Assembly (NCBI GenBank): GCA_036971715.1
Contig: JAVHJL010000005.1
Location: forward strand, 1,550,001 to 1,614,000
DNA: 64,000 nucleotides
Reading direction: 5' to 3'
Source: Arthrobotrys musiformis
Lineage: Eukaryota; Ascomycota; Orbiliomycetes; Orbiliales; Orbiliaceae
Shown piece by piece: positions 25,308 to 36,842 of this stretch. The position numbers and the translations under genes were made by a program. The notes below the pieces were generated by a model. The model searched no databases. It was given only the letters and a program-made list of their open reading frames with translations, and was not told the DNA's origin. Each line of letters starts with the position of its first letter. The stretch's first letter is position 1.

Positions 25308-25742
25308 ATGAAGTACGTGCGCAACTATGGTCAGCAAGAGGAAAACCCCAAAAAAAGCCTTCCAGCGGATCTCAAACAAAAGACCGAACGGATCGTACGT
25401 CAAGGGATCTCATCACTCCTTTCGACACTGGCTTCTCCACAAATGCAAGGCAGGGTAATCCTTTGCGAAGCACGCAGGGCTAATGCAAGAGCCGAAAATC
25501 GGCTCTCAACCCTCCGCTATACTACAGCTTACTATCATTACGGATACTGTCAGAGCCTTTATTGTGAAACAGCCGAATTCCTGATCACGACTGGAAACTC
25601 TCTCCCTCAGACGGAGAAAATATGCAATCCAGCTACAGACGGACCACACACACACACAACGACAGTCGTCGTAACAGCGGTCTATTTTTTCCAACATTTT
25701 TTTTACAATTCCCAGTGGAAGAGCCAATCGCTGGCTTCATAA
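25308..25742 (+). CDS. doubtful hypothetical ORF
   Basis: An open frame of 144 codons starts MKYVRNYGQQEENPKKSL. Its middle part (RVILCEARRANARAENRLS) has balanced, coding-like composition. The end (THTTTVVVTAVYFFQHFF) looks non-coding. No domain is recognised and no adjoining exon is clear. It may be a shadow of non-coding DNA. Confidence 0.2.
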   Translation: MKYVRNYGQQEENPKKSLPADLKQKTERIVRQGISSLLSTLASPQMQGRVILCEARRANARAENRLSTLRYTTAYYHYGYCQSLYCETAEFLITTGNSLPQTEKICNPATDGPHTHTTTVVVTAVYFFQHFFYNSQWKSQSLAS

Positions 25743-25769
25743 TGCTACATGAACATGGAATAGCCCAGA

Positions 25770-26545
25770 TCACTCGCTCCTTCTTTCGCTCCAGAACGAC
25801 CGTCCGTAACTCACTAGTATCTCCTCGCCCTTCTTGATCCCCTTGAATCCTTTTATGCCGTTATTCACAACAACAAATACTCCCATGATCCCAGTTTCTC
25901 GTTCCTTGAACTCAGCATTAGGCTTCACGGCGACGCCGCGATAATCATTTATCATACGGGCTTCGTTACCGCCGAAACGTGCATCGATTGCTATGCCTCG
26001 GTTTGTCCCCCCCACGTCTCGAGTGAGCACCAAATCGTAGTTTGAGGCCTCATCGGTGTCCTCTGGGCTTGTTTCGTGATAGTGGCCCAAGTAGTCAAGG
26101 AGATGTGTTCCCGGAACTAAATTCTTCGTTGCTAAGTATCATATACAAATAACAATTTCAAATATTGACAAAAATAACGTTAGCCAAGTTGGGTTCAAAC
26201 TTTTTTTTTTCTTTCTTTCCTTGGATTTTCAGATTTTTGTCTCGTGACATAAAAAATTACAACTGTAAATTGTGGGCCCTGTTTAGGCTGCACCGGCAAT
26301 TGGGAAGAAAGTGAAAAGATATGCATACCGAACAGCCCGTATTCACCATGGGCTGGGTGTGACGAGTCCGAAATTTTTTTTATAGCCACATTCTCGGAGG
26401 GGGCTGTAGCGAATCGAGGCCCGCCGCCTTTCTGCCCAAACCCTAACGGGCCGAGAATCGTCTGATCTAGCTTCTTCGACAACGTTGGTTTGGTGAGATA
26501 GTTGACATCCTGCGGCCAGTTCTTGGGTTTGGAACTTGATGCCAT
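25770..26545 (-). CDS. short SET-domain protein
   Basis: Two exons on the minus strand (26329-26545 and 25770-26116) give 187 aa. After an N-terminal MASSSKPKNWPQDVNYL segment, the splice creates HGEYGLFVPGTHLLDYLGHYH. This matches the start of a SET domain (G.GLFA......LDYLG). Further on come DARFGGNEARMINDYRGV, which corresponds to the substrate/cofactor NH-type motif region (here MINDYRG), and IKKGEEILVSYGRSFW at the end. SET proteins transfer methyl groups from SAM to lysine. There are no pre- or post-SET domains, so the substrate is unknown and may be non-histone. A longer start (ATG at 26650) is in frame but less likely. The neighbouring ORF at 26734 is divergent. Confidence 0.8.
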
Positions 26546-26733
26546 TTCTTGCATATGTATTATGTTATATTCACGGCCTCGGCGGGGGGTTAATGGGGCC
26601 TTGTTACATCGGAGCTCTCTGCAAAAATGGAGTATACTGACGTGGAACAAAAAAAAGAAGAAGTAACAGGTTGAAACTTCGGTTTTGAGATTTCAAAGAG
26701 AAGGTTGAAACCAAGAGGCTGATACCCAACACA

Positions 26734-27066
26734 TTGAAATGCATTCCACCCGGCCAACGTTTAACTCAAGTTGGAACGGTAAAGATTTATGCATATCCGC
26801 CGGCTGCAAATAGCTGGATTTGGTTAACATTGGAGAGGTACAGGAAACATCGATGTCCGGCTAAACCAAGTTCGCTGCCTATCAAGAAACGCACACAGTT
26901 GGGAAGAAATAAGGTTTTTAGGTCAGATGCTGTGGACTCAGCCTTTTTCAACATAATCGATAATCCTGGGAAGTTGGCTTATAAAGGACACAAACTAGAA
27001 CGCAAAAATGAAAAGTATGTAGTAGATACTAACTTCATGTACATGATCCCAGATCCTGATTATTAA
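26734..27066 (+). CDS. doubtful hypothetical protein, 110 aa
   Basis: A single open frame starts MKCIPPGQRLTQVGTVKIYAY and ends EKYVVDTNFMYMIPDPDY. It is basic overall with reasonable codon composition and lies divergent from the SET gene, about 190 bp from its ATG. No family is recognised. It could be a real small gene or the 3' exon of one. Confidence 0.3.
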   Translation: MKCIPPGQRLTQVGTVKIYAYPPAANSWIWLTLERYRKHRCPAKPSSLPIKKRTQLGRNKVFRSDAVDSAFFNIIDNPGKLAYKGHKLERKNEKYVVDTNFMYMIPDPDY

Positions 27067-27625
27067 CAGCTAAGAGTAATATAAACATGCACGACTAAAG
27101 TGGCAATTTTTCAACAATGTACGTAGAAGGGAGGGGGAAATGCATGGCATATATGCAAATCGTAAGGATGAACAGGAAGAGAGAAAAACTATGGAACTTA
27201 TAGCAAACCAAGCCTCGAAAACCATGAGGCTGAATCAAATTTCGTGTATGCTCAGGGATATCGGCGCGCGGGTGTTTCAATGAAGGTACCAGGCTGGTAG
27301 CGATTTTCCGCAATGCTTGAACTCCTGCTTTGTAAGACTTTTAGAATTTTAATATAGTAATAAAACATTGTTGAAAGTTGAAAGGTTGTATGTTGTTATA
27401 GGATGTGTCCGAAATCTGAGACCGGGTACAACGGGGTTTGGTGGCTGTGACCGAACGCATTACCAAAACTGCAACGGAGTTGGGGGTCGTATAATAATAG
27501 CGGTCTTGAATCCGTAATCATAACTGGACTCGAGGCCATAATCATCGCAACTTAAGGCAGTGCAAGATGCATGCATTTTTAACCACTGATAACAATGTTA
27601 GATCGATTTAAGCCTCGAGGTTCGG

Positions 27626-29987
27626 TTAGATTCGCATTCCAGATTCTCGCAGGAAATAACGTCTGCGCTCTTCAGCCTCCTGGACAAGTTCCAAGGCCAA
27701 TTTCAAGCTAGGCGCAAGGTGTGCGTAATACTGGAGCTCAGTGATCACGTCTTTCAACATTTTGTCGATGTTGTCTAAATGTATAATTAGCTATTGCAAT
27801 CACCACATAGCTACGCGAATTTGAGACATACCGGCGGGAGGTAAAACGGCGGCGAGGGAAGGTGACATTGTTGCACCCATGACAAGAAGACTTTGGGATA
27901 CCATGCTACTCGGCCTTTAGTAATCGTTCCAGAAGTTAATTCGAGGCGGAGTATTACTTACGACAATGCGCCCTGCCACAGGTATGGCATATGTCCCGCA
28001 TGACTATGAGATGACATCAATGATTAGCTAAATGCCGGTTCCCGGTAGGGAATAATTAGATCGTACTGTTCAGTTATATGCTCTAGTTGTCTTAGGCATG
28101 CTTCCAAACACTTTCGGCAATTGTCTCGGACCACGGTATCCATCCCAAGCTTCTCATCTTTCAATACGGCGTGTATATACGGCCGGAATATGATTGTCCG
28201 GCATGCGAAATAACGGAGTCTCAGGACCGTTTGGATCGGGTTGCTAAGTTGTACTCGATTATGCGGGAATTGCAGCGCTAGTGGTAAACTTTCATACCAC
28301 TGCGTCAGTTGATAGTCGAGTTCACCGACAATAGGTCCGAGGGTGGCAATCGATCGTTCTCTGTTCGCGTCGGAGTAGATCAAATGGCTAACACGGTTGA
28401 GCAGACGCCTCAAGGCAATTTCGGCGAGGAAGTACCACAAGTCGTCCCGGACACCAGCAGGTGAGTCTTCGTCTTCAATTTCAAATCCGCAAGGAAGGCC
28501 TATGGACTCTTCAAATGTTACAATTCCGGAATGCGGTAAATCCAGCTCGGCAAGTAGGTCGCTGGATTTGAATACACTAGTATCAGCTAGATGAGTATTA
28601 AAAGGTCCATAATAATAGGAATTGGTGGTCTACCTCTCAAATAGCAAGGCGTTCCAGAACACCCGCTCGCTAAGCTCTCTGCTCGAGGTCGGCAGTAGAG
28701 CAGGTGGGTTCGTGGTGAGCAGAAGTTGTAGTTTCATACTAATGCTGCTGAGCAATGTCCAGGCCTCCAAGGGCCGCACCAAATAGAATAAATATGCAGA
28801 AGTTAAAATCATGCATTGTGCGGATAGCATTGTCGTCCTAGTCATAAGCGAAGGAAGAAGGGCCCAAGCAGCAGAGAAGTAGGACATTCCGGGTGGATCT
28901 TCATGAATTGGAACTCGTGAAATTGAGCCTCGAGTGCTAGCTTGTCCCAACGCTAGGACAAGCAGCACTACACAGCTCTCTGGACCCGTTCTGAACCCTT
29001 GCGAAAGGGCGGTTTTGTACAAACTTGTCCAGTTGTAAGGGTTTACGACGGCGTACCATACATTAACCCGTTCGAAGTAGGCCTGGACATAGGCGTTTGT
29101 GTTAGAAAGGTCGAGATTCATGCTAGTGTTGAATTGGAGTGGTGGTCGGTCTAATTCAACTTGAAGAAGCGTCTCTGGCGAATAAGGTAGAGAAACTAAG
29201 TGGTTAATCTTTGGCCATTGTAGTAAATTCAAAGCAGGTGTCGAGTGGTTCTTGGGCATGCTTGAGATATTGTGGATATTTGCCCAAGCACCCATTCCGC
29301 TAGCAAGGTTATTGCTCATTCCGATATTTAACTGTGCCATTCGTCCATCTCCACTTAGATTTGTCGAGTGACTGATGGCAGGAGATGCCGACATTGCCAT
29401 CCCGCTACCAGGTGGTGTAGAAGGCAAGGCATTTTGCAACAAACTTTCGATTCGATTTAAATGTTCTAAGATCAACTTGTCTCCTGCATCAAGTTTGATC
29501 CCAGGTTCGCGGTAGATGCACTCTGCATTTAACTCGATACAGAGGCGGCATTTTGGTCGAGACCCATCACACCGAGACTTTCTTGATCGACAAACTTCAC
29601 ACTGTATAAACTCACCCAATTAGCTTCCAAATTTTATGATTCCTTGTGATCGAAATGATATTTTGAGAGAGGATGGCTCACAGCTATCGTAGCTCTTCGT
29701 CGAGGATACTCGACGCCGTCTGTATTAGATCGTTTCCGTCCATTCCCAGTCTGAGAAACAGCGCTCATTGGAGCACCTTCACCAGGGCCTTGAGAGTCTG
29801 CCCGTTCAATATCTGGCCGAGCACTCGTTGGCTCAACACTTGCGGCTTGAGAAGTTCGTCTAGCAGCACCATTTCCATTGGACATATTGTTCCCGTTGGT
29901 CACTGCGTCCGAAGTGTTTATTGATAGTTGCGGTACACCAGTCCCTGACATTGCAGAAGACGGCGAGGCGTCCGGTGAGGACGTCAT
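27626..29987 (-). CDS. Zn2Cys6 fungal-type transcription factor
   Basis: Nuclear DNA-binding regulator. Exons on the minus strand are 29682-29987, 28634-29601, 28067-28576, 27962-28003, 27832-27908 and 27626-27774, totalling 683 aa. After a Ser/Asn-rich N-terminus and a basic stretch (GRKRSNTDGVEYPRRRATIA), the binuclear cluster begins exactly at the exon 2 start. It reads CEVCRSRKSRC, then CRLC and EC, fitting C-x2-C-x6-C-x(5-12)-C-x2-C-x6-C. A linker with a likely short coiled coil (LDAGDKLILEHLNRIESLL) follows, then the middle-homology region typical of fungal regulators (QAYFERVNVWYAVVNPYNW). The C-terminus includes LWQGALSSSMVSQSLLVMGA. An upstream in-frame ATG at 30113 is possible. Target genes cannot be told from the sequence. 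Confidence 0.92.
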
Positions 29988-31167
29988 GGCTGTTTGTATA
30001 CGGCTAAGCCGCACTAGTGTATTTGCGTTATTGTGTGACGTTGATGTCGGTTTTCGAATACCAAATAGTTTGGATCGAAAGCCACGCCGTTTATTCTGGA
30101 GACTTGCTCCCAACTTAAACGGTCCTCGGTTAACTACTAGGGGCTCCAGAGTTGCGACTGGTGGGGTGATTCTAGGGAGACTGTTGTGGATCGAGAGATT
30201 GGTAGATCCAGGTGATAATAGTGTCGGTGTATGCAGTGCAGTGTATCCTAGATGCTAAATGGGTTGGTTGTGTGATATATTCAAGTGTGTGATGACTGAG
30301 AGCCGCTTCAATACCACGGTAAGCCGGTTTTGTAAATAAGTAGTATTTCTCTTAAAAACGAGATCGAAATTTTGTGTCTGTCTTAATTTGTCAAGTTGGC
30401 CTGATAGAAGGTCTTTTTGGTCGAGAGTAAGATGAGGAGTCGGTGATAGGTAGTGATGCTGGAAAAGATAAGGCTGTCAAACCCGAATTTCATAGGATAA
30501 TATGGCGACAAGAAAGCGAAGAAATTTATATTGAGCAGGGCTACCCGGAGAAGAGCGGTGGCGAGTTATTCGAGTGCCTTAAAACGAGAGGAAAGGGCCT
30601 AGGACGAAGAATAGTCTTCTAGAAACCAATAATGTCTTTCCCATCAAATGCAGCCTTTGTCTAGCTACGTCGAACCCATCGTTCTGCAAGGGTCATCGGA
30701 TACATTTCAATAGATGTTAAAATTGATATGTGGTTATTTATTTTCGGAAAGACAGGACGAATCCAAGGGTCGATGCCATTTGAATCCTGAAAGCGGTGCC
30801 GTCTACTAAATGCCTATTGAAGTTAGCTTCGACATTCTTCGGGACGTTTGAGGAAAACAGTTACTGAAAGGCTTGAACGATCGTAGATCATACACAGGTG
30901 ACTGGCAGGTTTGGCAATGTCGGGTAAAAAGTCAGGTTTCTTCTGTCTTCTTTCAAGGAGGAGAGTAAAGAACAAGGGGTTCTTGAAGGTTGGGAATTGC
31001 TTCCCGTCAGGTGAGATACCTCGCAAAAGAAATAGCACTTTTGGACTCTCGCACTGTGATATTTGCGATGCGAAAGACAGGGATGCGACAGGACTTGCGG
31101 GGTTAAAGGGAGAGGAATTCCAGCTACAAGGGACGAGCGATTATATGTAGCAGTGGCTCGTGATTGC

Positions 31168-31201
31168 GGGGATGGGGATGGGGATGGGGAAAGGGGAGGG
31201 G
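31168..31201 (+). repeat. G-quadruplex-forming GGGGAT tandem repeat
   Basis: Six runs of four G separated by AT, AT, AT, AAA and A lie within 34 nt. This satisfies the G3+N1-7 quadruplex pattern with short loops. Confidence 0.85.
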
Positions 31202-33744
31202 CACCAGAAAAAACCCCGGCGTGGATGACGAGAAGCTTTGATTCACCCGCAGTGGACGTCGACAATATGGTGTAGCCGGTCTCGTCTATTGCCTGGCGGA
31301 CGCGAGGTTGCGCCAGATTGATATTGCAAGCCAGCTACAGCAATTCAAGGCACCCGACCGACGGAGAAGATGAGATGAACTTAGCTGGTGGCTCTGGGGC
31401 ATGGGTATATGTTGCATCCAGTGATCAATAAAAGAACGGATATTATTATATATGTACATCAACTCACACTGTTTGAATGGACAAAAGAACCTGGTGGTCA
31501 AGTTCGAATTCCGGATAAGTAACATGCAGCAGGCTGTTTGTCCAGGCGTAACATAACCTTCACTGCAAATTCCAGCGATAAATAGCCGTTATATATCATG
31601 GACAATGCTCGGAGCGACAAAGTGGGTCATGCGGCAAGCACTGGAAGTTCATGCATCCCCAGTTATACATCAAGGAGACCAACCTTAATCAATGTCAGGT
31701 TTTTAAGTCGAAGGCTCCACAGACGTGCACGTCAACGAGCAAAGGTTGGTTGTTCTAGATGTGCCAAGAGCTTCCGTGCGTCGTCAAACTGGTCGCCAGC
31801 CCCATGTCAAATCTCCGTGGCATTCGAAGAAAGGATGACTTTGCTTCTCCCGTAGTATGATATCCCTTCGTGTTCGTGGCATTTGGGCGTTCGGCCAATG
31901 GGCGGAGGGATACGCCCCATCGGCAGGCTATTTTCCTTCTAGAAGCGACATTTTGCACTTCGAATGTATTATTCAAGAGTGTGCCAATTCGAAGACAAGG
32001 GTCTCGAGAGGCGATCAGTGTCAAGCCGCCTTGATGTTTTCCAGCGTGTATGGACGCACATAGAAATTATATCCAGCCAACCTGGCATCTCGTACAATAT
32101 ATCCCAGACGGGTGTGGGGAATAATTCTTCCAACTCCGATGGACAAGTCTCGTGCTCCCTTCTCAAACCTCTTGCTTCTTCCTAGGACGTGATTCCACCA
32201 TGTTCTGAAACCTTGGTGCTGTCCCAGCTTTTTAACCGGAAGCACCAAGACCCACTCCGGCGATGGGACAAGCTTTGACGCCCGATTTACGATGGAGCTA
32301 CCCCAGCGCACGGCGACAGTTGTGGAGATGTGAATACGACCTAACAGATATCACAAAATTTTTACGAAAGTATGTCAGCAAAAGAGCAAACCAAGCCAAG
32401 CTAGGAGGTTCGGCTTCTTAAATCGAGCCTAACAGGAGGGATACACACTGTCGGGTAGCGCAGAGGCGGGAGCTTTTTGGTCCGAGCGGGATATAGATCG
32501 ATACCCAGGTCCGTTATTCTGGTATTATCACATCTCCTTCATGTATAAGAGAAAAGACTTCACATCAGATATAGCGGTCGCGTCAGTGCGCGCAGGTGAC
32601 GTGGAGGTCGCAATAAAATGTTTCGAGAAACAGATCAGACGAAGTCAACGTTGTGTCAATGTGCTACAAAGCAACTTTATCTTGTGCGACCTTGTCTCAA
32701 AATCTCACAACAACTCAAATTAAACCTTCGACAGTCTCGGCTCCACTGCCGATACGTACTTACTCAATTACAATTGCAATTTCAACTGGCCCCGAAAGCG
32801 AGGCCTCCAAATCGTTGGTGACCGACCCCGGATTTTGGCGAGGAAATATGTAAGCACTATAATATAGGGCTTGGGACGCAGGACGCTTCGAAGACGGGAG
32901 TCGGTTCGGATATCAAGACGGCTAAGTTGCTTGATAATTTTAATTTTTTTTTGACTACCCATTCCCCAATCATAGGAGGCCAGAGAGACTACGCTAAAAA
33001 TTATGATATAGATATATCATGCTTGTATGCTATTATTCGATCGCTGGTAGCATTCCCTGCTCCTCTACATGACACAAGGTGTTTTCTAAGACTAATTTTC
33101 AGTATACAACGGCGGGTGCATGGGATAGGCGTGTGACAAAACAACTGTTCAGTTTTTAATCTCCCCTGGCGCCCATAGCTAGATATACTATACCAGCACG
33201 AACTAGACTCCTGTAGTATACATTCAATATCATATTGATTCACTACCCCAGGCAACCGCCTACATATTCCAGGGTTTATTTCCTGTTCTCAGCGTCGTTA
33301 ATACCGCATTGTCAATGCCATTCATTTCATTCCTCTGAATAAACCGGGCGAATCACGTTCCATCAGAAGATCATGATATAACGCACCACTAGGTCAGCCG
33401 CTACTGCACATGCGCATATGCAAGCCAAGATGTATATGTTTTCACGGCATGTCAAAAGATCGACGCGCCACATGTTTCGCTCGTACAATATGCACATACA
33501 TACGAAAAGTCTGACGCCAAGAGCGGGTCCTTTCTGTAAGGATAGGTATGTAATCAATTGCAACGGGGTTTGGGTGCGGGGTGATTTGGCGGAGAGGAGT
33601 GGTGGAGTGGTGGAGTGATTTCTGAGTCTGAAAAACAAAAAGAACACATTCGAATATTCATGCATTTACCCGAAGTCCGGGTAATCTATTTCGAGCAATC
33701 GGGATAAGTGGACAAGGAAATACTTCGGCTCACAGGAGGGATCA

Positions 33745-33839
33745 TGTCGACCCCGCAGGAACTTCGCCTCAGCGAGGTCGCGAGGTTGGAAACGTTGGCC
33801 CGCATCGAGGATTTTGCCTCCGGTAGCGAGGTCTCATGG
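33745..33839 (+). CDS. possible small first exon, unknown
   Basis: An ATG opens MSTPQELRLSEVARLETL... with codon use unlike the surrounding AT-rich DNA, and ends at a canonical GTGAGT donor. A possible second exon starts after TTTCAAG near 33909 and would end within about 20 codons. It could be a gene relic; no family is recognised. Confidence 0.25.
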
Positions 33840-34324
33840 TGAGTTTTTACTGTACCTGGCCGCCGTGCACAAAGTGTCGTGATCTCACTACCTAAGCGGT
33901 CATTTCAAGTTGGCAAAGGCCCAAAAATAAGCCAATCCCTCGATCTCGCCACCGACAAGCTACTACGTAGGCCTGGTCTATTTTCGGGTTTCTTCGGTTG
34001 AAATGTCGCCGAAGCTCAAAACTAAGTATACAGCTATAATCCGGATTCGTCTGTTAGCAAACGGGAAACGGCTTAGACGAGTCCACGGTTCTTTCAAAAG
34101 ACTGCATGATTCAAGCCCGGTAGGATCTTATAATCCACCGGCGTCTGAATTCTGCACAAACAGGGTCCAGCGGTCCGAATTTCCCGTTTCAATTGATGAT
34201 CTGATATTCACGTAGTCTCTTAGGGAGACACATCTGTAAGCGATTCGCTGAATTACACAACGGCAAAGCCAGGAACAAAAAACAATGACCACGTTCTCAA
34301 CCACCATCTACCCAGCAAGTATTC

Positions 34325-34347
34325 TTTTTTTTTTTTTTTTTTTTTTT
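34325..34347 (+). repeat. homopolymer T23
   Basis: An uninterrupted run of 23 T. It is much longer than other T tracts in the window and could be a retrotransposed poly(A) tail in reverse or a simple slippage tract. Confidence 0.9.
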
Positions 34348-34650
34348 GTGAATTGCATTGTGCTGCAGAAGCGATATTTCGCTTGTAGCCTGAGTCCTAA
34401 AATATGAATATGAAAATACAACATCTTATGTCCAGCGGAAATCGTGTTGTCGATAGTGCTGAGTATTGTGAGACAACCGGAGAGGTGATTTTGATAAAGT
34501 GGACTGAAACTTAGTATGATCGAAAAGCGGTATGAGAAGTAGCATATAAAAATTCATCCGGCCCAAAGGGATAGCACATGGAAGGGTATAAATTCGTTTT
34601 TTTTTAGCGAGATAGCTTCGGAAACCCACCTCGACTCGCCGCTGAACCGC

Positions 34651-36842
34651 TCATAGCGGCTCAAACCGAAGGAAGCCATGAAAATCCTGAAGATACGCAA
34701 TATCTCGGAAACTTCTTCTACATGTCCAGTGACTAAAATACCGCAGCAAGTTGTGTTTTAGAACATGGATCTTCAGAAGGTTTTGTGGGTTATGACTAAA
34801 TCGAACATACCTGTGGGGAGTTTCGAGTGTATCATCTTCGTCCCGTCGAATTTTGAAGTTCGCGAGAATAGCAGCTAGGAGGAGCGACATTTCTATCAAA
34901 GCCAGGCTATATTTAGTCATCGATTAGTTCATTAGCATGCCTCGTATCCTATATTAACTTATTGCATTGCGGTTCGTACTGTTTTCCGATACAGCCTTGT
35001 AAAAACGGTTAGTCCGAAGAATGTTCCATGGAAAACTTCAAGAGGCATACCTCTACCACCGGAACCAAAGCTCCATAGCCTTCTTTCCAGTTCCTGCACC
35101 CTGATTTTGTCCGCGTCGGATTCGGTAAGCCACCGGCTAGGTTCCCATTGAACGTTTCCGGTATTCTTCTCGAATTCTGGAAGAAGAGTCAGGTTGACCG
35201 CTCGAACCGAAGAAGAGGCTAAAGTGCCAGCCGGAAGCCAGAGACCGTCTACCACTCGACCACCAGGTGGTACAGCTCGAGGCAGCGTGACGGGGATTGC
35301 GGGAAAAATAAGTAGTGTTTCCTTGATCACACTGTTGATGTATGGATTGTTTAGTATGCTGTTGATATCCGCCACGTTTAAAGGCTGATCGAATGGGGGT
35401 AAATCGGGAAGGCTGTTTCTAATCGTTTCCTGGTATCCATAATGTTCAGGAAGCGAAAGCATGGCAAGAAGAAATGAAAGAGTATCACTCGTGGTGTCCA
35501 TGCCTAAATATGTTAATAATCTACTTAATTCGGAATGCTGTAGAACGGCTATTACGTATCTTACCTGCAAGCATGTGGTCCTATGTAAGTCGATATTGCA
35601 CTGTCAATTATGTCCATGCCCCTTAAAGTAAAGGATACATACCATTGATTCGCTCGCGGCGCCGAATTGGTCAAAGATCTCAGATACTTTCCCTGAAATC
35701 TTACCCGAAAGAAGATTCTTTGCAACTGTTATTTCAGGAGAGGGGTGCCCTTTCAGGTCTCGCATATTATTGTAGGCATAGTTATGAAGAAAGGTGCCGC
35801 CGATGTACTTGGAATCTGGATCTACCTTCCGTTGAATAATCCGTATAACTTTCTGGGTAGTTCTCTCAACCGCTTCAAAACACCTTAGGCCAAAATTGAA
35901 ATCGGTCCATAGGTATATCTATGAACCATGTTAGTATTAAAGTCAAGAAAATACTCGGAAAGAATATGAGGATATTGTTTATTGAGCTTTGGGCCCCTAC
36001 CTTTTCTCTCCTTGTTGGGACATACCAGTCATCGATGGAATCCCGTTGGAGTTTGATATCTGCACTATCCGCGACGGATCCCAATGTCTTTGTCCCTCGC
36101 TCTTCCCCAAATACGTGCGCACTGACGTTGTCGCATGCGAAATAAATATTCACGGGATATATGTCAATGGAGCGGCCGAGCCCATTTTTTGATTCTCTGC
36201 CTTCCCTTCGCACGTATTTCAAATATTCACCAACGGTCCGCCAGATATCACCTTGGCTTGCCTCTCGATTCAAGATATTTGTCAAAGAATAGGAACTCGC
36301 AATCATACGACGCCTCCAGGAATGTGCTTCAGAGGTGATTGAAGAGAACATATTATACCTCCCATAGTGAGTGAACATGGCATATAGGAAACCTGTTTAG
36401 GACGGTAAAGATCCTTATGTTAATTATTATTCCACCAATTGTAACGATACAAGCGGCCGCAAGTGCAATCTAATTGTAGACACTTACCCTTTGGAAACCC
36501 GCCCTCACGGCCAGTCCCCGTGTATATATCCTTTACCGCTGACGTGGAGGTAAATGATACTTCATTGGGCCCGAGCCGCACTACAGGCCCATATTTTCGA
36601 TGGAGTTCAATGACGATATCCGTTCTTTGATCCTTGTAGTCGTGATATAGAATCCATAGTCGAGTCACGGCAGCGAGTTTTGGGCCCGGGACAGTTGATA
36701 GTGGCGAGAAGAAAAGTCGATAAACCGCTAGAGCGACCCCATATGCAAAACACGACAGCGACAAAGCCAGCAGGGGATGACTGATCGCAGCCTCAGCGAT
36801 CACCGAGCTTCCGAGCTTCGTTGAAATTTGAAATATTGCCAT
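34651..36842 (-). CDS. cytochrome P450 monooxygenase with ETLL instead of ExxR
   Basis: Membrane-anchored haem monooxygenase. Exons on the minus strand are 36488-36842, 36001-36392, 35643-35918, 35565-35580, 35051-35503, 34980-34995 and 34651-34906. The last exon probably loses an in-frame 78-nt intron (34733-34810), which gives about 561 aa. An N-terminal hydrophobic anchor (HPLLALSLSCFAYGVALAVY) is followed by the proline-rich STVPGPKLAAV. The I-helix AGMDTTSD is present. The PERF-like segment is WEPSRWL. The haem loop FGSGGRGCIGKHLALIEM is complete and correct. Its cysteine is on a 16-nt exon. The K-helix reads IKETLLIFPAI: the near-invariant Arg of ExxR is Leu (CTT, complement of 35310-35312). 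All junctions stay in frame, so this is not obvious decay. The substrate is unknown, though the C-terminal RDIAYLQDFHGFLRFEP is retained. Confidence 0.88.

Larger units (their letters stand above)
29988..34650. other. 4.7-kb mostly non-coding spacer
   Basis: Holds the promoter/leader of the Zn2Cys6 gene, a G-quadruplex motif (31168-31201), a possible small exon at 33745-33839 and a 23-nt T run (34325-34347). Other open frames lack coding features. Confidence 0.35.

Noticed and set aside
26180..26205. GGGTTCAAAC followed by a T run, B-box-like
   Set aside because: No D arm, anticodon arm or acceptor stem upstream.
27626..36842. Secondary-metabolite cluster formed by the Zn2Cys6 gene and the P450
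   Set aside because: The genes are separated by nearly 5 kb of non-coding DNA and no backbone synthase, transporter or tailoring enzymes are present.
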